From Alnus glutinosa (Eukaryota > Streptophyta > Magnoliopsida > Fagales > Betulaceae): DNA of 64,000 nucleotides. The stretch covers positions 34,353,951-34,417,950 of the forward strand of contig NC_084889.1 in assembly GCF_958979055.1 (NCBI RefSeq). The letters run 5' to 3'. The notes under the pieces are model-generated. The model was not told where the DNA came from, ran no database searches, and worked only from the letters and a program-made list of their open reading frames with translations. Below are positions 34,661 to 45,064 of this stretch, one piece after another. The translations under genes were made by a program, and so were the position numbers. The stretch's first letter is position 1, and every line of letters begins with the position of its first letter.

Positions 34661-36502
34661 ATGGAGCTTCAACATTTCAGCCACTGGCATCCGTTGAACT
34701 TCAACGAAGATCAGCCAAGGATTAATTTTGGATTAATTTGCCGTATGTGCTTGGAATATGTATCGGGTCCTAATTATAGTTGCAAAAAGTGCGATTGGAT
34801 TATCCTTCATAAATCATGTGCGGAATTACCCCACGAGTTGCGGCACCCATTGCACCGCAAACATCCCCTTCTTCTCATCAATCGTGGATTTGTAAATCCT
34901 GGAGTCAAATGCGAGGGTTGCAATAGATCTATTAGAAGGGGCACCTTCATTTATAATTGTTTTGACTGTAATTTTAACCTTGATAGAAGATGTGCTTCTC
35001 TGCCGCTCACCATCCAAGCTGAAACTCATGACCAACCATTGACCCTCATGCGGAGATCTGTCTCTTTCACCTGCGATGCTTGTGGAAAAGAAGGCAAAGG
35101 CATGTTTTACTCATGTGCTCTCTGCGGATTCTGGGTCCACCTAGAATGTGCTTCCATCCCATTGACTGTCAAGCATATCCGTCACCCCCACCCTCTCAAC
35201 CTGATCACCAACTCTCTTGAGGTCCATCAATCCGATCATAGACTTTGCCAACTATGTGTTAAAATTGTAGACATGGACTACATGTTTTATTATTGCTCAA
35301 CTTGTGATTACGTTAACCATCTTCAATGTGCTACAAATGAGCAACTGCTGGATGAAACCTCTGTGCCGGCCGAATTTGAAGATTCCTTCCCTTACGTTGT
35401 CTTGAAATCCATAGTGGGAGAGGACAAAATTGAAAAAGCCGTTGAAATCAAACATTTTAGTCACGAGCATGACTTAGAGCTTACTGATGAGCAACTTGAG
35501 AATAAAGAAAAATGTAATGCATGTGTGTCGCCTATCTCCCCACCCTTTTATAGTTGTGCTCAATGCAGATTCTTTCTTCACAAATCTTGTGTTGAATTAC
35601 TCAGAACAAAGTCACACCCACTTCATCGACATACCCTCATTCTCCTCCCAGAGCCACCTTATGATTTTAGGAAGTTTGATTGTGATGCTTGTAACCGCAC
35701 TTGTAATGGCTTCACCTACTATTGTGACAAATGCAATTTTGACCTTGATGTCCATTGTAGTTTGATACCTGACATCATTAACCATGACGGTCATGAGCAC
35801 CAACTTATCCTCTCCAGCACATCAGATTCTGATAAGTGCAGCTCTTGTGATTCTAACGAAGAAGAATTAATGTTTCATTGTGCTGATTGTGAATTTACTC
35901 TGGATTTCAAATGCGCTACATTACCTCATACTATAAGATACGGACCTTACGAACAGCCATTCAAACTTTGTTATAAAGATGAAGATATTTCTAGTGATGA
36001 ATATTTTTGTGATATTTGTGAAGAAGAGCGGGATCCAAAGCACTGGTTCTACTATTGTGCAGACCTCAATTTTCCTGCTCATCCCGATTGCATTCTTGGA
36101 AAACATTCATATATCAAGTCTGGGAGGCATGAACATCCCCTCAAGTTGGTTGACAAGAGCAAGGAAGCCAATCGTCTATGTGATGAATGTGGCAGTCTTT
36201 GCTATGGCTTGACTTATAAATGTATCGATTGTGATTTCAATCTTCACAGGTGGTGCATTCACAAGACTACAGAACAAACAAGACTGGCGAAGTTTGGGAG
36301 GCATGAACATCCCCTCAAGTTGTTTGACAAGGGCGAGGACGTCCATCGTCAATGTAATCACTGTGGTGATCTTTGCTATGGCTCGAGTTATGGATGTATA
36401 AATTGTGATTTCAGTCTTCACAGCTGGTGCATTAACAAGACTACAAAACTAACAAGCCTGGCTGATTGTATTTTTCCATTACTTCCCAAATCTAGCTGTT
36501 AA
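34661..36502 (+). CDS. DC1 (C1-like zinc finger) protein, copy B, intact
   Basis: A single-exon gene of 613 residues with ten tandem DC1/C1-like units. Their starts read HFSHWHPLNF, LRHPLHRKHP, THDQPLTLM, IRHPHPLNL, HFSHEHDLEL, SHPLHRHTL, GHEHQLIL, YGPYEQPFKL, GRHEHPLKLVDK and GRHEHPLKLFDK. Each is followed by paired C-x-x-C motifs and a closing H-x-x-C. They are expected to fold around zinc. Unit 8 is the most divergent, with PYEQ replacing the first histidines. There is no signal peptide or membrane segment, so a cytoplasmic or nuclear location is likely. It is the paralogue of 11616-13280 and lies upstream of a GH18 receptor kinase in the same orientation, as copy A does. Its end (LADCIFPLLPKSSC) is longer than copy A's because the TGA stop became TGT. 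The molecular role is unknown. Confidence 0.92.
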   Translation: MELQHFSHWHPLNFNEDQPRINFGLICRMCLEYVSGPNYSCKKCDWIILHKSCAELPHELRHPLHRKHPLLLINRGFVNPGVKCEGCNRSIRRGTFIYNCFDCNFNLDRRCASLPLTIQAETHDQPLTLMRRSVSFTCDACGKEGKGMFYSCALCGFWVHLECASIPLTVKHIRHPHPLNLITNSLEVHQSDHRLCQLCVKIVDMDYMFYYCSTCDYVNHLQCATNEQLLDETSVPAEFEDSFPYVVLKSIVGEDKIEKAVEIKHFSHEHDLELTDEQLENKEKCNACVSPISPPFYSCAQCRFFLHKSCVELLRTKSHPLHRHTLILLPEPPYDFRKFDCDACNRTCNGFTYYCDKCNFDLDVHCSLIPDIINHDGHEHQLILSSTSDSDKCSSCDSNEEELMFHCADCEFTLDFKCATLPHTIRYGPYEQPFKLCYKDEDISSDEYFCDICEEERDPKHWFYYCADLNFPAHPDCILGKHSYIKSGRHEHPLKLVDKSKEANRLCDECGSLCYGLTYKCIDCDFNLHRWCIHKTTEQTRLAKFGRHEHPLKLFDKGEDVHRQCNHCGDLCYGSSYGCINCDFSLHSWCINKTTKLTSLADCIFPLLPKSSC

Positions 36503-37169
36503 TATATTGTGGACTATAATGGGATTAAACATGGGAGATGCAACTAAACCTTTCTGACACGCCATTTATCCTGCCGGCCTATTCGCATAGGTATTTTATT
36601 ATGTAGCTTAATTAATGTAGCATATATATATCCCATTTATAAGAAATGTCAGGAATTCTTTTTGGGATTAGCAACCCCTCTCTCTACTTTTTCGTACCGA
36701 TCATTTTTAAGTTTTGAGTTTAGTTATTTTGTTGTAAGAACTATATTTCATTTGTATTTCATCGGTTTCTATTTTGGTTTTTTGGTCGTTAACCCTTTGT
36801 TTGTTTCCACTGTTTTGGTTGCCGAGAAAATTGCCGAAAAATTAGAAAAGAAAGAAAATTTCTAATTTCTAATTTTTTTATTTTTTTTTATTTTAATAAA
36901 ATAAGGAAATGATTACATGGTAGAATCCTTACTACGTACTTTGGATCCAAACGGATGAGAGAATTGGGAATCTTGTGGAAATGCTACCAAAAACATGATT
37001 GGTAGTGGTCTATTAAACTAAATATATGCTCAAAAATTAACACAACGAGACACTTTCAAAGCATTTCAACTTTGAAATGAGGATAAAACAACACTAAAAT
37101 CTGAAACAAAATTAGAAAAACTCCAAGAGGAGAAAAGATAGGGGCTCTTAATAGCCAGAATCACCAAAA

Positions 37170-37510
37170 GTGAATCTCTTTCAAGAGATAATTTATCAAA
37201 ACTCCACTGAACAGCTAACTAAAAAGCAAGCAAAGCTACTGAAACTTCACCAAGAATAACATAAGGAAAAAAAACTCTTGAGTAGTAGCCAAGATAATAT
37301 TGCCAGACAAGTCAATATGCTGAAGAACCCCTAATAACAACATTAAAATTACCTTTTGCAACACCTAAGGAAGGGGGAGCCTAAGGCAAGGCCTTAATAC
37401 TCCAAGACAAAAAATGCTTATCCAGAGAGAACATTATAAGCTGAAATAAAATCTTTGCCAAAAGAAAAAGAAAAAAAATGTAACACTTTAACATGCACCA
37501 ATTGCAAGCA
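37170..37510 (-). pseudogene. Retroelement RNase H-like remnant, second copy
   Basis: The minus strand retains the same order of short motifs as 14130-14430 (a GNFNVVIRG-like segment, then an S-G-N-I-I-like segment, then an A-A-L-L-A-like stretch), again with stops and shifts. It was inherited with the block duplication. Confidence 0.4.
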
Positions 37511-37617
37511 TCATCTACCAACACGGAAAGGTGACTGTTTTTCTTGCCCACAAAATTTTGGGCCTGTCTTTAATTTCTCTAAAACCCCTTTAATTTACTT
37601 TTTAGTACGGATCACTT

Positions 37618-38247
37618 TTTTTTTTTTTTTCTTTTTTTTTGAAGGAAAGTTGAAACTTTCATTGATATAACCAAACATTACAACAAACATTGCATCATAC
37701 ATGCAACATACAATCGTAGCAACATACATCTACCCTAGGTGTACATTCGATTTGAGTCAACAGACTCAAATAAATACAGACAGTTGCAACTAAAATAATC
37801 CAACCAACAGAATGGTGCCTCTGTGTTGACATACACCTTTACTTGAACAAGGAGACGGTCACATAAACTGGGCAAAAGCCAATGACTGAATTAGTTCACG
37901 CACAATGCAAACTGTCTGAGAAAAACCACAACTAAAACAAAGACAGGAGAGCTCAAAATGGATTCTGTCTTCCGGGAGAGCCACCGTCAGTTGCGGCGCG
38001 TGTAACACACGCGCCGGCGCCCGAACCACCCTTCAACCCCCAGACGCCGAAAAACCTCCGATCACCGCAGCCCCACCATACACGCCAAAAAAAACACGGT
38101 ATGAGGCCCTCACGCGCACCCAAATCAGAGAGAAAGCACTGGCGCGTGAAGCCCACGCACCGACCACCGTGAACCCGCACGGCAGTGAAGAGTGGCAGAA
38201 GCACCGGAGACTGACGGCGAAAAAGGCTAGAAGGCGCGTGTATTATG
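37618..38247 (-). mobile_element. 5'-truncated LINE-like insertion with target duplication
   Basis: A ~630-base minus-strand insert starts, on its own strand, with GC-rich sequence containing GCGCCGGCGCGTGTGTTACA. It ends ATCAATGAAAGTTTCAACTTTCCTTC plus a poly-A tail, as plant L1 elements do. GGATCACTTTT flanks it at about 37609-37619 and 38248-38258. Block A has GGATCACTTTTAAGTTC uninterrupted at 14513, so the empty site is preserved. Insertion followed duplication. No open frame remains. Confidence 0.75.
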
Positions 38248-38760
38248 GATCACTTTTAAGTTCTGGGTTTAGTTATTTTGCTGTTAAAACTATATTTTAT
38301 TCGTATTTCACCTGTTTGTGAATGGTAATGCAGGAGAAGATTTGTTTTCATTAGGATTCGGTTTTTTTTTTTTTTTTTTTCAATTAGGATTTATTTTCAT
38401 TTTTCTTGTTATATTAGGAAGTACGTAGCCTATATAAAGCATTTTAATTTCTGCTATTATCATAAGCTATCAAAACAATCATTATTATGTCTGGCCAACG
38501 TAGGACAATTTGACTTTTTTATTTTTTTTTATTTTTTTTATTTTTTTTGTCGTTACCATTTATTCATTGTGTAGAGTAAACAAAGGCAAATCAAAGAGAT
38601 TGAAATACTTGAATCTTAACTTCAACGGTTTTTTAGCGAATGAATTCTGAAAGAAAGAGGTTCATAAAACTCTAGAAATTTTAACTGTTAATTTTCTCAA
38701 GTAGTAGTATATATAATGTGATACTTTCTACAAAACGAGAAGAAATTCATGGAGAGAAAT

Positions 38761-40295
38761 TCATCGGGATAATCAATGGCTCTCATTATGACATTGTTTT
38801 AAAAGGAAAAAAAAAATGGCAGAAAGAGTATATATAGGAATTGGCAAACATGGAGTAGGAAATAGAAATTACTATGATTTTGACTGCAAGTAGTAATGAT
38901 GAAGATGCAAATAACGTGAAAAAGAAAAAATTCCAGTGTATGAGGCGCGCAGAGGCTCTCATGAGGAGGAAGGAGTGGGAGATCAGGTTCAGAAAAGACA
39001 AAAGATAATATATATTATGCCCAAGAGGAAGTGTCAAAATTCTACATGTATTACTAGACAGCATGAATCCTTTGAATTTATTATTTATGGGGCTTACTGA
39101 TTGTTAGGGTTATTTCTTAAATTTATTTATTAAAAAATAAGAAAGATTTGTGTAAAAATTGAGGTAGGTCGTCTATATTCAAATTTGGTAAAAAGTATTT
39201 ATGTCATTTAAAGTATATATATATTGGTCTTGGAACGTCAAGTTGAACTTCATTATTCAAATCAAGAAGAAGAAATTGAACACGTAAAGCTTAATTATAG
39301 TTTGAGGGTTAATTACTTTTTAATAGAATTGAATGATTAAAAACTCAGGTACCAATAAGGTATTTAACCCTAAAAAATAAGCACTTTCATAACTCACTTA
39401 CAATACAATTTTATCATAATCATATTGTTAGGAAAGTGTTGGAATCTATAGAGGAATTCAAAAATGTCAATGTTAGGCCGCAGGCTGATAGTGAAGGTAC
39501 TGCTTCTAATCAAAAGTGGAAAACGCTCACGGTGAATTATGTAAAGGTTACTTTGTTTGTAAAGGTAAATAAAGCTAGATGAAAAATAGGCATTAGGGTG
39601 ATTGTGAGAGACCATCAAGGAGAGGTTTTGGTGAGTTTGCTAGCCCCTTGACAATATATCATTGACCCTAATACGGTCGAAGCTAGCTTCGGTGGCTTCG
39701 AGGACAGCAATATTTGCTAAGGAGCTAGGATATTAACAAGTGAAACTAGAAGGTGATGTTATCTTGGTTATGCTTTCTCTTGAAGAAGAAGAAAAAAAGT
39801 GTATCTTTTTTTCAACAAAATCGATGATGATTTGTTTTTTTTTTCAACATTGCAGACCAATTTTTCACATAAATAAGGAATTTAGTCATTTTATGTATAT
39901 TTTTTTTTCACCCAACTTAATAGTTAATTTGGATGGATGGGACATATATAATTAATAACGAAACTTTAAAATAGAAATCATGTACGTTGTACTGATCAGT
40001 TAAAATATAATTAAGGAGGTAAGTAAGACAAAGGATATTGTTTATGAAAGAAAAGTGTAACGTATAGGGAAGTTGAATTATTGCAAATAATATTCACCGA
40101 AAAAAAAAAATCAATGCAAATAATTGTCATCTCTATGTGGAACTTACATGGAATTTGCGAATAGACGACTCCAAGCGTGAAGTATTTGCATTGGGATTAA
40201 CTTTCAATCCCAAAGTGGACGGCAATTAATTACATCTTCTTTTAGAAATTCTATATTGGTATTCGTCACCTCACAACATTAAAAAGTAATTAACC
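38761..40295. other. Start of the ~6-kb segment absent from block A
   Basis: Sequence matching block A stops near 38755 and resumes near 44885. This first part holds a ~240-base unit (about 38828-39065: GGAATTGGCAAA, GGCTCTCATGAGGAGGA, ATTATGCCCAAGAGGAAGTG) that recurs at 42130-42340. The rest is AT-rich with no recognisable gene. Confidence 0.5.
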
Positions 40296-40296
40296 G

Positions 40297-41236
40297 ACAA
40301 AATTAGGAATGTAATTTCGAACTGGTTATAACCGACCGGAAAATCATCTTCGGACACTAACTAGAAAATCGAGTTGGTACCCAATTATTTATAACCGAGT
40401 AACTGAATATCCGTAGTCAGAGCCAAGTATTAATTTTCAAAACACTCGGTTATAACTAGGTAACCGGCCTGAGTATATATATATTATTTTTGAATGGGCT
40501 ATAATATATATGTTGGAAATGGGCTTTTTGGGCTAGGCAAAGGACCACACGACATGCAATAACTCAAAAAGTCCAATATCTTACCGCACCCACCAATAGT
40601 CCAAATTGTCCAATATCTAGAAAATTAAAGAAACTATATTTCCACCTTATGGTTCAGTCGTCGAGACAGAGGGAGAAAAGAAAAACACAAAGCCCTAATT
40701 TTTCGTTCTCAATCTCTCTTTGTCCGTGCGATCCGTTGGTTTTCTTCTCCTCCTTCCAGTCCTTCGTGTCTTGCAGAGAACCGATATCAGAGATTAGAGA
40801 CTTTTGGTAACTAATCGAGTCCTTTGGTTTGAATGGGATTGACTACTGAGCCGTGGTTCCGTATGAGCTAGAGAACGACACTGGTTCGGGTGTCCAATTG
40901 GTCCGATCAGAAATCTGGATTTTTTTTGCATTTCGACTGGCTTTAAATGATCCATAATTTTTGCGTTTGGGTTTTGGGTTTTTTTGCAGATCTAGTAATT
41001 TTTTTTTTTTTTTTTTTATTTATAGATCCAAATGTATGATTGCATGCGTTGTTAGATTCGATCTGATTTTATTTTTTCGTTTTGATTTCGTTTGGTTGCT
41101 TGGAAAATGCTTGATGAGTTTTCATTTTTTATTTAAGTAACCGGCCCGGATAATTGGTTTTACCCAGGATAATAGCCGGTTCCGGAGCCGATTATTGATT
41201 GACAGTACTCAGCTCCAGGTTTACACCCCTAATTAA
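40297..41236. mobile_element. Non-autonomous hAT-like element with gene-like interior
   Basis: The left part (TAGGAATGTAATTTCGAACTGG, then ATTTATAACCGAGTAAC) and right part (GTAACCGGCCCGGATAATTGG..GGTTTACACCCCTA) carry the GGGGTGTAA/AACCGG signature of plant hAT derivatives in inverted orientation. The interior (about 40650-41100) looks like a gene 5' end: AAAGCCCTAATTTTTCGTTC, CT-rich leader, GCAG-type junctions. No transposase frame is present. The ends are not exact and no target duplication was confirmed. Confidence 0.4.
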
Positions 41237-42114
41237 TTTCAAATTCAAAAGTATAGTATTTTAACAAGCAATTTACATGCAGATGACTTGAAGCGAAAAG
41301 TCTTGGTATTCAGAATGTTAGATCGCCTTTATTATCAAGCACATTTGTTAGCTAAATGGCCCATTTTTAATGAATAAAAATTAGCTATAAATCAGTTTAA
41401 TAAAACGACACGTATTTTTTAACATGTGAGAAGCACATATATTTTTTAATAGCATTTGCTTCTCACTTGATTTTTTAATAGCATTAATAAAAAAAATATT
41501 ATGTATTTTTCACAAATTTAAAGAACATATGATAGGTTATTAGACTGATTTGTAACTAATTTTTATCTGTTTCTAATTTAGTAGTGTTCGAAAACATTTT
41601 TAATTGGTATTCCATTATTTTTTTCCCTTGGGATCAAGAATAAAAGAGACCCCAGCCCTTTTTTTTATAAAATCATAAATAAAAATAAAAAAAAAAAAAA
41701 AAAAAAACAAGGGGGACCCTTTTAAACCCTTTCCCTATTTGATTAAAGAAAAAAAAAAATTAATCAGTAAAAGGTTAGGTCGCCTTTATTTGTCATGGTC
41801 AACCTTTTTCGGATTTATTCTTAGCCCATCAAACCACAAAATAAATATTTACATTTAAATTTTAAATTTTTTTTAAACAAATAAAACTAGGATTATCACT
41901 TTGAGATTATTGACATCATTGGCCCATGTGAAATAATTGACATCAATGTATATACTTTTTTTAGTAATAATAAATAGATGAGGCTACCAAAGATGTTATT
42001 AAATCCTAGCACTAGTTGAATTCATCGTTGGATGGTTCCCATTCAAATATCGAAGATTACAAGAAAACTCGGGGGGTCATACTCTAGACAAGACAATTAA
42101 ACAAGCAGGAAAAT

Positions 42115-42222
42115 CTTGACCCAATTATATATAGGAATTGGCAAATTCTATAAGTATGAGGCAGAGGGCTCTCATGAGGAGGAATTGAAGGAGAGGGAGA
42201 TCAGGTTGAGAAAAGAGAAAGA

Positions 42223-42279
<57 letters not shown>

Positions 42280-42345
42280 ATGCCCAAGAGGAAGTGTCAA
42301 AATTCTACACGGATTACTAGATATCACATGAATATTCCTTGAAAG
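42115..42345. repeat. Second copy of the ~240-base unit, with (TA)n
   Basis: This matches 38828-39065 and includes a TA microsatellite at about 42226-42272 where the other copy has only TATATATTA. The 3.3 kb between the copies may have been gained by duplication or insertion between direct repeats. Confidence 0.6.
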
Positions 42346-42501
42346 CAGGGCATATGAAATACTTATTGAATGATGGTATCTTTGATTTTTCTGGCAAAAT
42401 AAGGAGAAAATATAAAAAGCCCTCTAAACTAATACTTAATTTTAGAATAGCTTATTGAATTTTCAAGTGCACTAATGTGGCTCATCAAATTATCAAAGTA
42501 G

Positions 42502-43218
42502 GCTTGGCAATTCGTGCATTCGGGTCGGGTTCGTGTCAACCCAATCACATAAACGGGTTAGACACGAACCCGACCCGATTATTAATCGGGTTGTGACACT
42601 CGACCCGAACACGACCCGATAAACACGACTAATAATCATGTAACTCGTTAACCCGACACGACACGACCCGACACCAATTTCACATGTTTCAAGTTTCAAG
42701 TTTCAAGTTTCAACCTTCAATTTTAATTTTTACCTTCATGTCTTCAATTACTGGTTTCTTTCTTTGATATTTCTTTTCTTTCTTCATTTTCCACTCGGTT
42801 CGTAATTAATCACCATCTCTCTTTCTGTTACAGATGGGAGAAAGAAGAAGACAAGAGGAAGGAAGAAGAAGAAAATCAGAAGGGAGAGGAGGATGATTCT
42901 CTCTCTTTTCTATGCTGCGTGTTTGAACAAGAAGAAAGAAGAAGTGAAGAACCGACAATTAAGAAGGGAAAAGAATAAAGAAAAGGGGAGAAGAGGGTGA
43001 ACCGTGAATGTGAGGCGTGGATTTTTTTTTAATCGGGTTATAATCGTGTTGGCTGGTCAACCCGTGTAATCGGGTTATAATCGTGTTGGCGGGTCAACCC
43101 GCTGGTTGACCCGCCAAACACGATTATGACCCGAACCCGATTATAACAAACTCAAATCCGATTTTTTCGTGTCGTGTTCGTGCTGGGTTCGCGGGTCGTG
43201 TCAAAAATTGTCAACCCT
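42502..43218. mobile_element. hAT non-autonomous element, 8-base target duplication
   Basis: The inverted ends TAGGCTTGGCAATT and AATTGTCAACCCTA are flanked on both sides by TATCAAAG. The subterminal regions are dense in CGGGTCGGGTTCGTGT / ACACGACCCG-type words. This is the well-known plant hAT pattern with an 8-base duplication and TAGGG-type ends. The interior has a purine-rich stretch and no transposase. Confidence 0.8.
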
Positions 43219-44880
43219 ATATCAAAGTATGCCAGCAAGGTTACTTAATTTGGTCCAAATATTTCCATAATACTCATATTCTCTTAAAAATTTAATAAAA
43301 ATAAAGAATTGTTTTTTTTTTTTAAAAAAAAACTATTAATATAAAACTAAAAAGTTGACAAAATTATAAAATTAAATTAAAAAAAAAGAAGAAGAAGGAA
43401 AAGAAAATGGGTGGCTCGGCAGCCACCCCTTTTCTTCTTGTGTTTTTTTTTTTTTTTCAAAAAAAAATTTTAACAAAATTTTTTTAATTATATATATATA
43501 TAATAGTTATACATATAGTCATTTTATTGATGTTGACGTGACATACTAACGGAATTTATCAAGTATTTTGACGAAATTTGAGTGGAAAAAATGAAATTTT
43601 AGGCAAACTTTTAATTTTTAAGAGAATATGGGTATAATATGAATATTTCGACAAAAATGACATTTTTGGCACAATTTAGTAGTTTCATGGATCACATTAC
43701 TACAATTAAAAATTTAAATGACCATTTTAAAAACAATGGTTAGTTCATGAGGCTTTTTTATATTTTTCTTTAAAATAATTATGTTCATGACAAGGTTTTG
43801 CATGTCATTGTCCATACAACTTTCTGATGCGAGACTTTCCTTTGGGATGTTGATAACTGGAGTATGATCAAGGGATGAAAGTTGCTACTTTGTGTTAATC
43901 CATAGGAACTTTCATTATATTTGTAATTATCTTTCTAAACTTTAAAAAATTTCATTTTTTTTCAATTTCACAAATTCATTAGGATTTTTCATTAAATCTT
44001 AACGAGTGGATCAAAATTTAAAAAAATTGAAAGATAGATACATTAAATTGAGAGTTTTTTAAGTTTAACAGTGTAATTGCAAAAGCGAAAACAATTAAAA
44101 AGAGTCCAATGAAATTTTTCCAAAAAAATATCATATTTTACTTTCGCTAAACCAACATCCATCTAATGAAAGGGGAGACTACACTTTTGGTTGAATCCCC
44201 CTACAATGCATGAAATCTGTAATTAGAAGCTGATTTTTACTTCTATTTCAAGTCCTCAATTACCTTTCTACATGCTTGAAGTTGAAATTATTCGTATTGA
44301 GACAAGAGTTAAAAGAACTTAAGAAATAAGAGCTACAATATGGTTCGTATAAATTAAATTTATTATTGTTAATACAGAAGTTTAAGTGATGTAATGTTCA
44401 GACTCTTTCTCTATAAATAGATTCTTATATACAATCAAATCATAAAAAGAAAGATATAACCAATAAAAAACTTTGACGTGTAAATATAAATTATAAGCCG
44501 AACTTTGACGTGTAAATATAAATCATAAGTCGAACCACTTTAATTCAATGTCTATCTCTCTTCCATACTTCGAACTTGCTTCTCCCTTACAAAGGCCACA
44601 GTACTCCTCGATCATACCCTCTTTAAAACCAAAAAAAAATAAAAAATTGTCTTTCTAATGTTGTTTAAAAAGTCTTGTGGAGACATGGAGTTGTTTCTGG
44701 CATTTGTGGTTCGAGTGAAAAAGTAGATGCAGATATTATTGTGTACGTACATCTTTGGATGAAGCTGCATGCTCCAAGAATAAAACAAAAACTTTAACAG
44801 GGCCTTGCGATAACATTTCTAAATATCTATGTAATGTCAAGAAGACTAATAAGGGAACCTATAGTTTTTATGTATAACTT
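43219..44880. other. AT-rich intergenic DNA, no gene seen
   Basis: Poly-A/poly-T tracts and a GGTGGCTCGGCAGCCACC hairpin near 43410-43427 are the only landmarks. About 44460-44520 a word CTTTGACGTGTAAATATAAAT is repeated directly. At about 44665-44720 a stretch resembles 735-785 (AAAAGTCTTGTGGAG..GTTGTTTCTGGCA). Confidence 0.45.
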
Positions 44881-45064
44881 GGACAGTTGGACGTCTCCTT
44901 CTTTCCTCCTTTCATATCAAAAATCCAAATTCAAGCCCACAAATTTCCAAGATGCTGCTCTTACTTTTAACGTATACGGCTCCTAGCAGAATCTGAGTTT
45001 AGACATTAAGTAGATGTTATCAAACTCTGGAAATGAAAGAGATATCAACTAGCTTTCTTTCCAT

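Larger units (their letters stand above)
36503..38760. other. Spacer shared with block A, carrying a LINE-like insert
   Basis: This is collinear with 13453-15110. The RNase H-like remnant (37170-37510, minus) and the retroposed insert (37618-38247) are described separately. No other gene is seen. Confidence 0.6.

Noticed and set aside
36662..36865. 67-codon frame after the DC1 copy B gene
   Set aside because: The equivalent region after copy A does not keep the frame, and the sequence is T-rich 3' flank.
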